Shown here: positions 1 to 7,697 of the stretch, piece by piece
Numbering within the stretch: the stretch's first letter is position 1
Layout: each line of letters begins with the position of its first letter
Assembly (NCBI GenBank): GCA_003520745.1
Contig: DOUE01000021.1
Location: forward strand, 65,874 to 91,100
Reading direction: 5' to 3'
From: Erysipelotrichaceae bacterium
GTDB taxonomy: Bacteria; Bacillota_I; Bacilli_A; Erysipelotrichales; Erysipelotrichaceae
Length of the DNA: 25,227 bases
The notes under the pieces: model-generated
What the model saw: the letters and a program-made list of their open reading frames with translations, nothing else
What the model was told of the DNA's origin: nothing
The model's database searches: none
Program-made: the position numbers and the translations under genes

Positions 1-623
1 GCTTCATCCAATAAAGTATGGGAATGCCCCCCGATGATGATGTCCAACCTTTCGATCTCACGGGCACATCGCTCGTCGGTCGAAATCCCCTGATGACTCA
101 ACAAGATCGAGAAATCATATAATCCTGAATTCCGTTCAAGTTCATCACGGATCAATGGGATAGGGTTGTGGGAATGCAGACCGTCCATATTGAAGAAGAC
201 ATTGTACTTCCCTTCACCTTCGATTCCGAAATAGGGGGAAACACCGATCACAAGAAACCGAATTCCACCTCTTTCAAGGATGATACTCTTCTTCACATTC
301 CGAATCGGACTTCCGTCCAATTTCGTCAGATTCATCGACAACAGCGGCAAATCATCGGCAGCCATCTCCTCCAAACACTCGATTCCGCTAAACCCTTCAT
401 TGTTTCCAATACACAATGCATCATATCCTGCTTCTTTCAATAACACCTTCCCCGCTCTTCCCATGGTCCCACTGATCATGACACTTCTGAAGTCATTGAA
501 ATCACCGGCATCAAATACCAGGTCATTCTCACCACGAACTTGTTTGAGATAGGAACATAACGAAGAGAAGCGATCGAAATGGCTGTGGATGTCGTTAGTG
601 TGGTAGATGTGAAGTTTGTGCAT
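1..623 (-). CDS. YunD-like metallophosphoesterase (5'-nucleotidase family), N-terminal part
   Basis: The gene runs off the left edge, so only about 207 N-terminal residues are visible. They form the calcineurin-like phosphoesterase domain of the UshA/5'-nucleotidase family: HTNDIHSHF at residues 8-16 (metal ligands D11, H13), DAGDFND around D41, GNNEG at 73-77, LLSHQG at 174-179 (H177) and IIGGHSHT at 196-203 (H200, H202). The general family has GNHE where this protein has GNNE; I recall the Asn form from YunD-type Bacillota proteins, so it need not mean loss of activity. There is no signal peptide, so it is probably cytoplasmic, acting on nucleotides or related phosphoesters. The start is the ATG at 623, with GAGGAAA seven bases upstream. 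It appears to be ordinary chromosome flanking the accessory region. Confidence 0.85.
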   Translation of the reverse strand, partial: MHKLHIYHTNDIHSHFDRFSSLCSYLKQVRGENDLVFDAGDFNDFRSVMISGTMGRAGKVLLKEAGYDALCIGNNEGFSGIECLEEMAADDLPLLSMNLTKLDGSPIRNVKKSIILERGGIRFLVIGVSPYFGIEGEGKYNVFFNMDGLHSHNPIPLIRDELERNSGLYDFSILLSHQGISTDERCAREIERLDIIIGGHSHTLLDE

Positions 624-1029
624 GATGTTTCCTCAATATTCTCTATACTATCATAATTTTGAATAGTTGGATTATTCCTTGAAAGCTTTTCAATTCTCTT
701 TTTTCAAACCCTTTTATTTGCAAAATTTGCAGAATTTGATTTATACAATTCAAATTATTCTAGAATTTTAAGTCAATGCATAGATCTGAATCATCAAAAC
801 ATTCAACAATTAAGTCTCAATTATCTCGAAAAGCGTTTGGCAACGTACTTTTAGTAATCCATTAGCATCATTGAGATGCATTATTCAGTGTTACTTGCAT
901 TGAAATTCCAAAACTCAAAATTCTTGAACTTAGCGCGTGTCATCTTTTCATCTCGTTGATCGACTTTATATTACAAAATGCTCTTTTTTAACTTATACTA
1001 TAGTTAACAAGATAATTTCGGAGATCAAA
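624..1029. other. AT-rich divergent intergenic region
   Basis: This gap separates the phosphoesterase (leftward) from the EcsC-like gene (rightward). No ORF with a usable start is visible. A possible rightward -10 element TATACT lies at 994-999 with only a poor -35 (ATTACA at 970-975, 18-base spacer). I see no convincing RNA or repeat. Confidence 0.5.
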
Positions 1030-1929
1030 ATGAAAAGTGAGCGCAAATATGGAGAAGAGATTATTGGAGGAATAGTTAACGTTACAAAGAATGTAGCAGA
1101 AGCAACTGGTGTAATGGCTGAAAAATCTAGAGCAATGGTCGTTAATTCAATTGACGAAAACGGTAATGGTGAGATAGACATTGAGGATTTAATCATTAAA
1201 GGATTTAAGACACCTGGTGTTAAAATAAATAGAGGACAATTCCTAAAAGCTGAATTATCCAAAAATTATTCGAAAACAGTGATTGAAGAAGCCATAGCAT
1301 TTAATCCTGCCCATGCAAATATATCTCCTAAAGAGATTGATAAGATAGCAACTGAAGTAATAAAGTATGAAAGAAACTTTGTTTCTGGTATTTCTGCCGC
1401 CTTAGGTGCACCTGGCGGATATGCAATGGTAGCAACAATTCCGGCTGACATAATTCAATATTACGGTTACATGTTAAGAGCAACTCAAAAGCTATTATAC
1501 TTATATGGATTCCCTGATTTGAATATTGAGGAAAAAGAACAAGTTTTAGACTCAGAGACTATGAACATTATGATTTTATGTTTAGGAGTGATGTATGGTT
1601 CGGCAACAGCAAATAATGCCATTAAGGTCATTAGCAAAGCTTTGGCTACTGGTGTTGAGAAGAAACTATTGAATGCTGCTTTAACAAAGGGAACGATTTA
1701 CCCAATAGTTAAGCAAGTTGCAACATGGTTTGGCAAAAAGATGACAAAAGACATATTTGCTGGTTTCTTCAAGAAATCTATTCCCCTAGTTGGTGGTGTT
1801 ATCGGTGGTGGAATCACTTACTTTTCCTTTGAAAAGAGTTGCAGACTTCTAAAAGATTCTTTACAGGACACTATGTTAAGTAATCCTGCTCATGATACAT
1901 CTGACGTTGATAGTATATTTGAATTTTAA
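1030..1929 (+). CDS. EcsC-family-like protein with an EF-hand-type calcium loop
   Basis: The protein is 299 residues when started at the ATG at 1030, which has CGGAGA at 1019-1024; an in-frame ATG at 937 exists but lacks a site. Residues 42-53 read DENGNGEIDIED, matching the canonical EF-hand loop (acidic or Asn at 1, 3, 5, Gly at 6, Ile at 8, Asp at 9 and 12). The middle part (about 119-166) has a glycine/alanine-rich stretch, then IPADIIQYYGYMLRATQ and LYLYGFPD, which resembles EcsC-family proteins. Further hydrophobic glycine-rich segments lie near the C-terminus (about 252-268), so membrane association is possible. It stands alone on the plus strand between two minus-strand units. The EcsC assignment comes from pattern memory; the calcium loop is read directly, but one loop alone does not prove binding. 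Confidence 0.65.
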   Translation: MKSERKYGEEIIGGIVNVTKNVAEATGVMAEKSRAMVVNSIDENGNGEIDIEDLIIKGFKTPGVKINRGQFLKAELSKNYSKTVIEEAIAFNPAHANISPKEIDKIATEVIKYERNFVSGISAALGAPGGYAMVATIPADIIQYYGYMLRATQKLLYLYGFPDLNIEEKEQVLDSETMNIMILCLGVMYGSATANNAIKVISKALATGVEKKLLNAALTKGTIYPIVKQVATWFGKKMTKDIFAGFFKKSIPLVGGVIGGGITYFSFEKSCRLLKDSLQDTMLSNPAHDTSDVDSIFEF

Positions 1930-1943
1930 TATAATCTAAGAGC

Positions 1944-1978
1944 AGGATAGATACCTAGTCCTAATGTTACTTTTTTTT
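1944..1978 (+). terminator. Weak terminator-like hairpin after the EcsC-like gene
   Basis: Arms AGGATAG and CTAGTCCT (1944-1962, one bulged G) enclose a four-base loop. An eight-T run follows at 1971-1978, but eight bases after the stem, which is far for an intrinsic terminator. Confidence 0.35.
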
Positions 1979-2473
1979 GACAATCGACAACAAACTTCGT
2001 TAAATAATCATCGTTAATGAATTACTTAGTGATACTCAACACAAAAATTGGATAGATAAATATAAACATGCAAAACTAAAATAAGTCACCTCACATGAAG
2101 CTAGAATGTTTATTTTTAAGTTTAAGTTTTCTCACCAAACCATTAACTGCCTAAAATATTTCGCACAAGAGCTGGCATTATTTAGGAAATCATTAACTGC
2201 TGCTAGGAATAATGTTGAAAAATCTCATTGCCTCTGCTAATGGAAAACAGACCCGCTTAAACTGCGGATTTATGCTTTTTTTGACTACTAGTGACCATAC
2301 AATAACCATACAAATGCACTTGATATTGTTCTCTATAAAAGCTTACTAGATATAAACCGGAATGGATGATGAGAGACAAAATGAACCATATACCCTGATG
2401 TATGCATATGTTACATCATTAAGGTTTTTAAAATCTCATAGCACTTCATCATTACTGATTTGAAAATCTACCT
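1979..2473. other. Non-coding stretch with short repeats
   Basis: About 500 bases without a credible gene. It holds CATTAACTGC twice, exactly 50 bases apart (2141-2150 and 2191-2200), a CCGC/GCGG hairpin followed by a T tract, and two CCATACAA copies in 11-base phase (2295-2302 and 2306-2313). It could be a decayed gene or an old element boundary; nothing here decides between them. Confidence 0.45.
2253..2282 (+). terminator. Hairpin plus T tract
   Basis: CCGC (2253-2256) pairs with GCGG (2264-2267) across a seven-base loop, and seven Ts follow at 2276-2282. The short stem and the eight-base gap make it a weak candidate. No intact gene precedes it on the plus strand, so it could be the tail of a lost gene. 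Confidence 0.35.
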
Positions 2474-2836
2474 TCAAGAATTGTCAAATTCTGCTAAGAA
2501 TTCACTTCCAAATAGATAGTCGATGATTAACTTTGCCAACTCATCGGTTGCTACTATGAAGTTATTAAAACTTAACTCATCAAGATCATTCAAACATCTA
2601 TTTCGATACACTCTTTCATTACACATTTGTCTATAACTCGATATTTTCGATCGTATACTTATATCAATACAATCTCTATAAATAGGTGAAAATACTATTG
2701 AAGCGAATATTGAACTGTACTGATTTACGTTGCTAAAATCGTTGCTTGTCAATAAATTATATTCTTCACTAAGTGGAAAAATATCTATAAATCTCATTCT
2801 CATACATGTTTTCTTTATTATTTCGTATCTGTTCAT
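2474..2836 (-). CDS. Small protein of unknown function, last gene of the TrlF-like operon
   Basis: The product is 120 residues, soluble-looking, with no membrane segment or recognisable motif. It is rich in Asn, Ser, Ile and Asp and has a mostly hydrophobic C-terminal helix around LAKLIIDYLFGSEFLAEF. The start ATG at 2836 has a strong AGGGAGGA site just upstream. It lies 46 bases after the 75-residue gene, reads in the same direction as the PHP/ATPase gene and shares its AT-rich composition, so it probably belongs to the same transcript. I do not recognise the family. Its position suggests an accessory subunit or partner of the ATPase, which is inference only. Confidence 0.7.
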   Translation of the reverse strand: MNRYEIIKKTCMRMRFIDIFPLSEEYNLLTSNDFSNVNQYSSIFASIVFSPIYRDCIDISIRSKISSYRQMCNERVYRNRCLNDLDELSFNNFIVATDELAKLIIDYLFGSEFLAEFDNS

Positions 2837-2882
2837 AATTTTTCCTCCCTAGAAATTAATCTATATCTCGATAAGTGATGAA

Positions 2883-3110
2883 TCAGTTAGAATTATCTCT
2901 TAAACCAAACTCGATCAAAAGTATCTCATGAAGTTTTTTGTTAAGAGGAGTAACATTCTCACTTATTTCAAATTCAACAAATTTCGATTTTATTATTTCT
3001 TCAACAATATGAAACAATTCGTCATCATTCAATTTCGATGAAATAAATCGTTCATCTGTGTTCGACTCGATAGAGACTAGAATCTCATCACTAATAAATG
3101 TGATTTTCAT
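2883..3110 (-). CDS. 75-residue acidic protein translationally coupled to the TrlF-like ATPase
   Basis: A small acidic protein (many Asp and Glu) with no recognised motif. Its ATG at 3110 overlaps the TGA of the ATPase gene as ATGA, and the GGAGGG site lies inside the last ATPase codons, so translation is coupled and a matched dosage is likely. Such tight coupling often marks a subunit of the same complex, here possibly an accessory or inhibitory partner of the PHP/ATPase. That role is inferred from position. The predicted secondary structure looks like strands followed by helices (DDELFHIVEEIIKSKF is a likely amphipathic helix). It is too short for more. Confidence 0.72.
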   Translation of the reverse strand: MKITFISDEILVSIESNTDERFISSKLNDDELFHIVEEIIKSKFVEFEISENVTPLNKKLHEILLIEFGLRDNSN

Positions 3111-5764
3111 TTTTTCCCTCCAAAGAAAAGTTTCCTATAGCCAAATTTCCTTATTCTTCTAGAAAGCGCTTCGCGACCACCATCAAGTATATTGACAGAT
3201 AATTCGAGAATTGTTTTACCCGACATATTTGAATTCAACGAATGATAATCATATTGTTTTCTGGATTCCATAGAATCTGCTAGCAAATCGAATGTATTAT
3301 CATCGTTTTCACAAACAATAATCACATCACTATCACCATTAATACAAATATTTGCATTATGTGTTACAGCAATGACTTGCCTTCGCAATTTTATGCTCCT
3401 AAGCTTTTCAAGTATTTTTGCACACACAGTCTCATTATCAAGGTCATCTTCTGGCTGATCAATTACTAATACCTTGTCAGAATTTGAACTAAGCACTATA
3501 TCCATCAGTATGTCGGATCTTTGCCCTGGTGACATCTTAATAAAATCTTGCAGTTCACCTTCCTGGCCTACGAAGATCGAATTTATCCCTTTAAGTCTAA
3601 CAAATTCATAACCCCCTAATAATCCACTAGTGAATCGTAAATCTTTTTGCATTGCTTGCCTAAAATGCTCTCCTGTAATATCGGAAAAAATCATCCTAAT
3701 TGCTTCCTTTTTATCTGGGATACTCTTGTACGAAGGCATGAGCATTTCTCTTTGTTGTTTACTTAAATTTAGAAAATTAACCTCCTCCTCCAACTTTACA
3801 ATGAACATTTTGTCACCAACATCGAATTTGTGAATTGTAGTTTTTCTCTTAATACCAGTGGTGCTTAGAATTTCGCTCTGGTAGTTATATGATTCACTCA
3901 ATAATTCTTTCATCTGGTGAATTCTATTATGGAAACTTGAGAAATTACTAACGAAATTATTCTCCTCATTTGTCATTTGTTTGCTTAACTCTTTAGTAAT
4001 GTTTTTGATTCTTGGAAGAACGAGATTAAGTCCGTTCAAATCTTCCTGGACTTTCGAAAGATTACTCATGCTAAAAACCAATAACATATCCAGCTCAGTA
4101 AGAAAATTCTCATAATTCTCATTATTCGAAATCTTCAGGTCGATAACAGTTTTAGTTTTTTGACGAATCTCAAGTAGATCATTGTGATATTCCTCAAGAA
4201 TTGTAATTGCACTACTATTTGAATCAACTTTCTTGTCCAACTTTTTTCCCAAACTTTCAAATTTCGTTCTCAATTCATAAGAGGCTCCTGACCCTCCAAT
4301 AAAATTATCGTATTTCTGTAAAAAATCATAGTTAAATTTTTCAGATTTCAACTGGTTAACATGCATGTATAGGGAAATCTGTCTATTCAGAAGACTAACA
4401 AATTCTTTGATTTCGTCATTCTCGCTTTTAGATGCTGGTATTCGAAACTGTGAAATATTTTCTATGAATTTATCAATATCATAAGGTGCTTCAACGAGAA
4501 TATTATATAGACTGTGATTATCTTCATTATTGTCGTTTTTTTGACTTATATACTCTATATTTAAACTATCAAAACTCTCTCCATTTAGCATATTTATTTT
4601 CTCAATAGTTATGTCGGAAGATATTTTACTATCTGTGTATTTTGAATTCTTACCAATAATTGACTTAATTATGTAGCTTTTACCACTTCCTCGTGATCCT
4701 ATTATTGAATTAAGTCCATCACCGAGGAATAGTTTTCTTCTAGAACCTCTAATATTCAAGTCAATTGACTCAATGATTGCAGAATTAGAACTTTTACTAA
4801 ATCTTTCTCGCCTTCTGTGCGAGAATACTCGGCTTTCCTTATCTAGTAACGACATTCTTAAACCATTGAATGTGTTTTCTGCTTTTATAAAGAATAGTAG
4901 TTTTTTCTCACTTTTATAGTCATCAAGATTCTTCTCTCCGTGAAAATCCGACCCAAAAATCTGAGGGACATCATTAAGTTCACTTTCAACTCTTAAAATG
5001 AATTTTATATATTCTTCTCGTTTGTTTATTTCTTTTTTTGCCAATTCTAGATCTTCAGGACTTACTCCATTTCTAAGTTTTATCTCATACTCAGATATTT
5101 TTTTCGATAAATGCTGCTCTGTTTCAACAATCTTGCTCACGAACATTTCTTCATGTTGAGATGATTCAAAACCAAAAATAACATTATCGTTGACTAGATT
5201 AACTATCTTTGAAAGTTCTTCATCATCTTTCTTTACTAAATTAAACCATCCTGAAGACTTTTCAAAATGAGGAATTGCCATATATTCAATATTTCTCTTG
5301 CTCAGAACTGATATTATTTTTTTAGCATTCTCGATGTTTGAAAAATGTGCTGATTGTTTTAACTGATCGATTTTTTCTTTTGTTAAATCTATACCAAATA
5401 TTCCGTAAATTTCATTCGAGATTTCATGTGCAATTCTATAATTGTCAGCATCCAGTTTTTCATTATCGATTATGAAGATCCAGTGAACTTTACAATTGTT
5501 AATTTCTATACCTGGCAGTAATGTAATTCCTTTAGTATTACACTGTTCTTTAAGCGCAATATACTGACTTGAATCAAAACAATTATGATCGGTCATAACT
5601 AAAAGACTAACTTTTTCATTATCAGAAATAATCTCAGAAATGCTTGCCTCGTCAAACTTTTCGTATCCAATATTCTCGTATGCATCATATGACATTTTTG
5701 TGTGAAAATGAATGTCTACTAAGTTGTACTCAACTTTTTTATTCATATAATTTCTTGGCATCAT
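3107..5764 (-). CDS. TrlF-type PHP domain plus SMC-like ATPase
   Basis: The 885-residue protein fuses two enzymes. Residues 14-276 form a PHP phosphoesterase domain with the usual metal ligands in order: DIHFH (17-21), TDH (58-60), E87 in PGIEIN, H166 in IPHFE, and GSDFH (271-275). From about 330 follows an SMC/ABC-type ATPase: Walker A GSRGSGKS (356-363), a long helical, probably coiled-coil insert (about 390-735), signature SPGQRSD (745-751), Walker B VLVIDQPEDDLD (765-776) and an H-loop TH (801-802). All key residues are present, so both centres should work. PHP domains hydrolyse phosphoesters and SMC-like ATPases often clamp nucleic acid, so an ATP-controlled nuclease or phosphatase is likely; the substrate is unknown. 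The start at 5764 has only a weak upstream AAAGGAA; M7 is an alternative. It leads an operon with two small genes and probably serves defence. Confidence 0.85.
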   Translation of the reverse strand: MMPRNYMNKKVEYNLVDIHFHTKMSYDAYENIGYEKFDEASISEIISDNEKVSLLVMTDHNCFDSSQYIALKEQCNTKGITLLPGIEINNCKVHWIFIIDNEKLDADNYRIAHEISNEIYGIFGIDLTKEKIDQLKQSAHFSNIENAKKIISVLSKRNIEYMAIPHFEKSSGWFNLVKKDDEELSKIVNLVNDNVIFGFESSQHEEMFVSKIVETEQHLSKKISEYEIKLRNGVSPEDLELAKKEINKREEYIKFILRVESELNDVPQIFGSDFHGEKNLDDYKSEKKLLFFIKAENTFNGLRMSLLDKESRVFSHRRRERFSKSSNSAIIESIDLNIRGSRRKLFLGDGLNSIIGSRGSGKSYIIKSIIGKNSKYTDSKISSDITIEKINMLNGESFDSLNIEYISQKNDNNEDNHSLYNILVEAPYDIDKFIENISQFRIPASKSENDEIKEFVSLLNRQISLYMHVNQLKSEKFNYDFLQKYDNFIGGSGASYELRTKFESLGKKLDKKVDSNSSAITILEEYHNDLLEIRQKTKTVIDLKISNNENYENFLTELDMLLVFSMSNLSKVQEDLNGLNLVLPRIKNITKELSKQMTNEENNFVSNFSSFHNRIHQMKELLSESYNYQSEILSTTGIKRKTTIHKFDVGDKMFIVKLEEEVNFLNLSKQQREMLMPSYKSIPDKKEAIRMIFSDITGEHFRQAMQKDLRFTSGLLGGYEFVRLKGINSIFVGQEGELQDFIKMSPGQRSDILMDIVLSSNSDKVLVIDQPEDDLDNETVCAKILEKLRSIKLRRQVIAVTHNANICINGDSDVIIVCENDDNTFDLLADSMESRKQYDYHSLNSNMSGKTILELSVNILDGGREALSRRIRKFGYRKLFFGGKK

Positions 5765-5941
5765 CTACACTGATACCAAATTCCTTTCATTTCTAACAAG
5801 TAAATCCTACATATTTGAAACATTCATTTGTCCTCGATCCCGTACAAGAGAATCTTGAGATTTCGAATTGCTTAACTATTCTCTGAAGAGATTAGGCTTG
5901 GTATTTGGAGTAACAATGCTTAAAAGTTTAGGGATGCATCT

Positions 5942-6544
5942 CTAAATCACATAGTGATGGAACTCTATTCTCTTAGCTTTATTCAATTCTTTCAATGTTG
6001 GTCCGAAAAGAACATTAATGTTAGCCGACCGACATCCATTAAATATTTCAAATTGTTTTCTCATTTGTTGAGCTTTAACAATTAATTCAACACCTTTATC
6101 TTTAATTCCACCATCATTTACAGTTCTTTGACCATATGTAATCAAGATTTTTTGTGGACAGTTTGTTCTTAATAGCTTTTGATACTCATCCAACCAATCC
6201 TTTCCATCATTCTCATGTTCAATAATTGATGTCAAAATCCAATCATGATGACCATTATAATGCCAAGTTGAAATATCATAACTCTTCTGTTCAAACCCGA
6301 AATAGTCAACACCAGTTCGATATGACTCATCTTTAGGCTTTCCATTAAACAAACTAAATCCAAGATTTATCAATACTTTTCCAATAATCTCTTCCTTCAT
6401 TACATTTGTACAAAAGCCCTTTTTATGATAATTATCTCTCCCATTATCGTTGTTTAAGTTACTGTCAACTTTTTTATTAAAAGCTTGGATAAATTCATTG
6501 ACTTCGAGTTTTTTTACATTAATCTGTCCAGTCTCGTTTACCAT
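5942..6544 (-). CDS. Possible PD-(D/E)XK-type nuclease, 200 residues
   Basis: No family is certain. The central part has an order seen in restriction-endonuclease-like folds: a helix with KEEIIGKVL (50-58), D80 in GVDYFGFEQK, then IIEHEND (107-113), WLDEYQKLL and a hydrophobic strand KILITYG (132-138). The IEHEN...W..E...L...ITY pattern recalls restriction-like proteins, but a textbook PD-(D/E)XK core is not obvious; FEQK at 84-87 could be the ExK. The start ATG at 6544 follows AAAGGGGG by seven bases and lies 12 bases after the WYL regulator, so the two are one transcript. A gap of 177 bases separates it from the PHP/ATPase gene. The context fits a regulated toxic effector; that is inference. 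Confidence 0.6.
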   Translation of the reverse strand: MVNETGQINVKKLEVNEFIQAFNKKVDSNLNNDNGRDNYHKKGFCTNVMKEEIIGKVLINLGFSLFNGKPKDESYRTGVDYFGFEQKSYDISTWHYNGHHDWILTSIIEHENDGKDWLDEYQKLLRTNCPQKILITYGQRTVNDGGIKDKGVELIVKAQQMRKQFEIFNGCRSANINVLFGPTLKELNKAKRIEFHHYVI

Positions 6545-6556
6545 AGTAAACCCCCT

Positions 6557-7477
6557 TTATAGTTTTTCAATCGACTCATCATACTGCTTCAACCAGAAAT
6601 AAAACGCCTTCTCATTCACTTGGACAGTAAACTTTACATCATTCTCAGTATGATCATAGAACTCAACATCATCGCCGAACCAATCGATAATCTCATTCAC
6701 GATGTATCGTTTTGCTAAGCAATGGACCCTTATCGATGGACCGGAGAACATATAGATGTGTTCCGCCATATGCTTGGGTAGACATAATCCGTTCTCAAGA
6801 CCTTTGACACTTTGCATCGGTTTAACTCGTTCATCGATGATTTCGATATCCGTAATGTGATCGATGCGATAATGAGAGACATCATGATACTTGTCGGTGT
6901 TTGAGATCAGATAGTATCGACTATTCGCAGCGACCATCTGGTAAGGATTGACGATGTACTTCGAGTCTTTTTTTGGATGTAGCTTTTTATCTATGTTGTA
7001 GTGATTATAGATAAATGCCACTTTCTTCTCTTTGCTTATCGCTTCATCAAGGATCTCGATTGTATGAAAAACTTGCTTGTTATCAACCTGCGATGTATCC
7101 GGTAATGTACTCACATAGGCAGTTCTGGACTTAAAGTATACCGATGTGAGACCTTCAAGTTTATGGATTAAGTCACGACATTGGTTTGTTGGAAGATGTC
7201 GCGAGAAGAGCAAGCTATCGATCAAAAGTCGTAGCTCACTCTCGTCAAATTCACGTTCTGCAAGAAAATAACCATTCTCCCATTGAATTTCGGCACCATG
7301 TTCAATAAGGTGACCAATGACACGGCTAATCGATTTACGTTCGACCTTTACACCAAATTCAGTTTCAACTTTGTCTATTAGTTCTTGTTGGTTTAGGCGA
7401 TGGTCGAAATCTGTGTACTTCCTCAAGATCTCAATCAGATAGAGTGGTAGTAGAGATTTGTACCCAGAAGAGGTCAT
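6557..7477 (-). CDS. WYL-domain transcriptional regulator
   Basis: A 306-residue protein. Residues 10-73 form a winged helix-turn-helix (LNQQELIDKVETEFGVKVERKSISRVI region followed by a wing with WENGYFL). Residues 140-215 carry the WYL ligand-binding domain, with the core NPYQMVAANSRYYLISN (177-193) and HYRIDHI (202-208). A C-terminal extension (about 220-306) is typical of WYL regulators. Such proteins bind DNA and sense nucleic acid or nucleotide ligands; several control phage-defence operons. It precedes the possible nuclease gene by 12 bases and has a strong GGAGGT site and a good promoter, so it probably regulates itself and the downstream genes. Repressor versus activator cannot be told from sequence. 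Confidence 0.88.
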   Translation of the reverse strand: MTSSGYKSLLPLYLIEILRKYTDFDHRLNQQELIDKVETEFGVKVERKSISRVIGHLIEHGAEIQWENGYFLAEREFDESELRLLIDSLLFSRHLPTNQCRDLIHKLEGLTSVYFKSRTAYVSTLPDTSQVDNKQVFHTIEILDEAISKEKKVAFIYNHYNIDKKLHPKKDSKYIVNPYQMVAANSRYYLISNTDKYHDVSHYRIDHITDIEIIDERVKPMQSVKGLENGLCLPKHMAEHIYMFSGPSIRVHCLAKRYIVNEIIDWFGDDVEFYDHTENDVKFTVQVNEKAFYFWLKQYDESIEKL

Positions 7478-7533
7478 AGAATTACCTCCGGCATATTTTT
7501 CAGTTTCCCATTTTAAAAAAGCGAAGTCAACAA

Positions 7534-7563
7534 CTTATCGTGTGCATTTCAGATACTTGTCAA
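7534..7563 (-). promoter_or_regulatory. Predicted sigma-A-type promoter of the WYL regulator
   Basis: On the minus strand TTGACA (7563-7558) is a perfect -35 box, and GATAAG (7539-7534) lies 18 bases on as a 4/6 -10 box. Transcription would start near 7527, about 50 bases before the WYL start. Confidence 0.55.
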
Positions 7564-7576
7564 TTTATTTACATAT

Positions 7577-7599
7577 TTTTATATTCAATAAATATAAAA
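7577..7599. repeat. Perfect AT-only inverted repeat upstream of the WYL promoter
   Basis: Arms TTTTATATT and AATATAAAA (9 bp each) flank CAATA. It lies 14 bases upstream of the -35 box. It may be a binding site for the WYL regulator or a weak terminator for the AAA operon; there is no T tract on the minus strand. Confidence 0.45.
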
Positions 7600-7697
7600 C
7601 GGACTTTTTTAGATATCTGGTTGGAGTGTACTAAACCAAGAAAGCAGAAATGAATCTTGTAGCATTAGGCAAGAGTCATTTATTACTTGAATTCTTT

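Noticed and set aside
937..1029. N-terminal extension of the EcsC-like protein
   Set aside because: The ATG at 937 has no ribosome binding site, and the ATG at 1030 has a good one.
7619..7638. TGGTT/AACCA pair after the AAA operon as a terminator
   Set aside because: The arms are only five bases with a long loop and there is no T tract on the minus strand.
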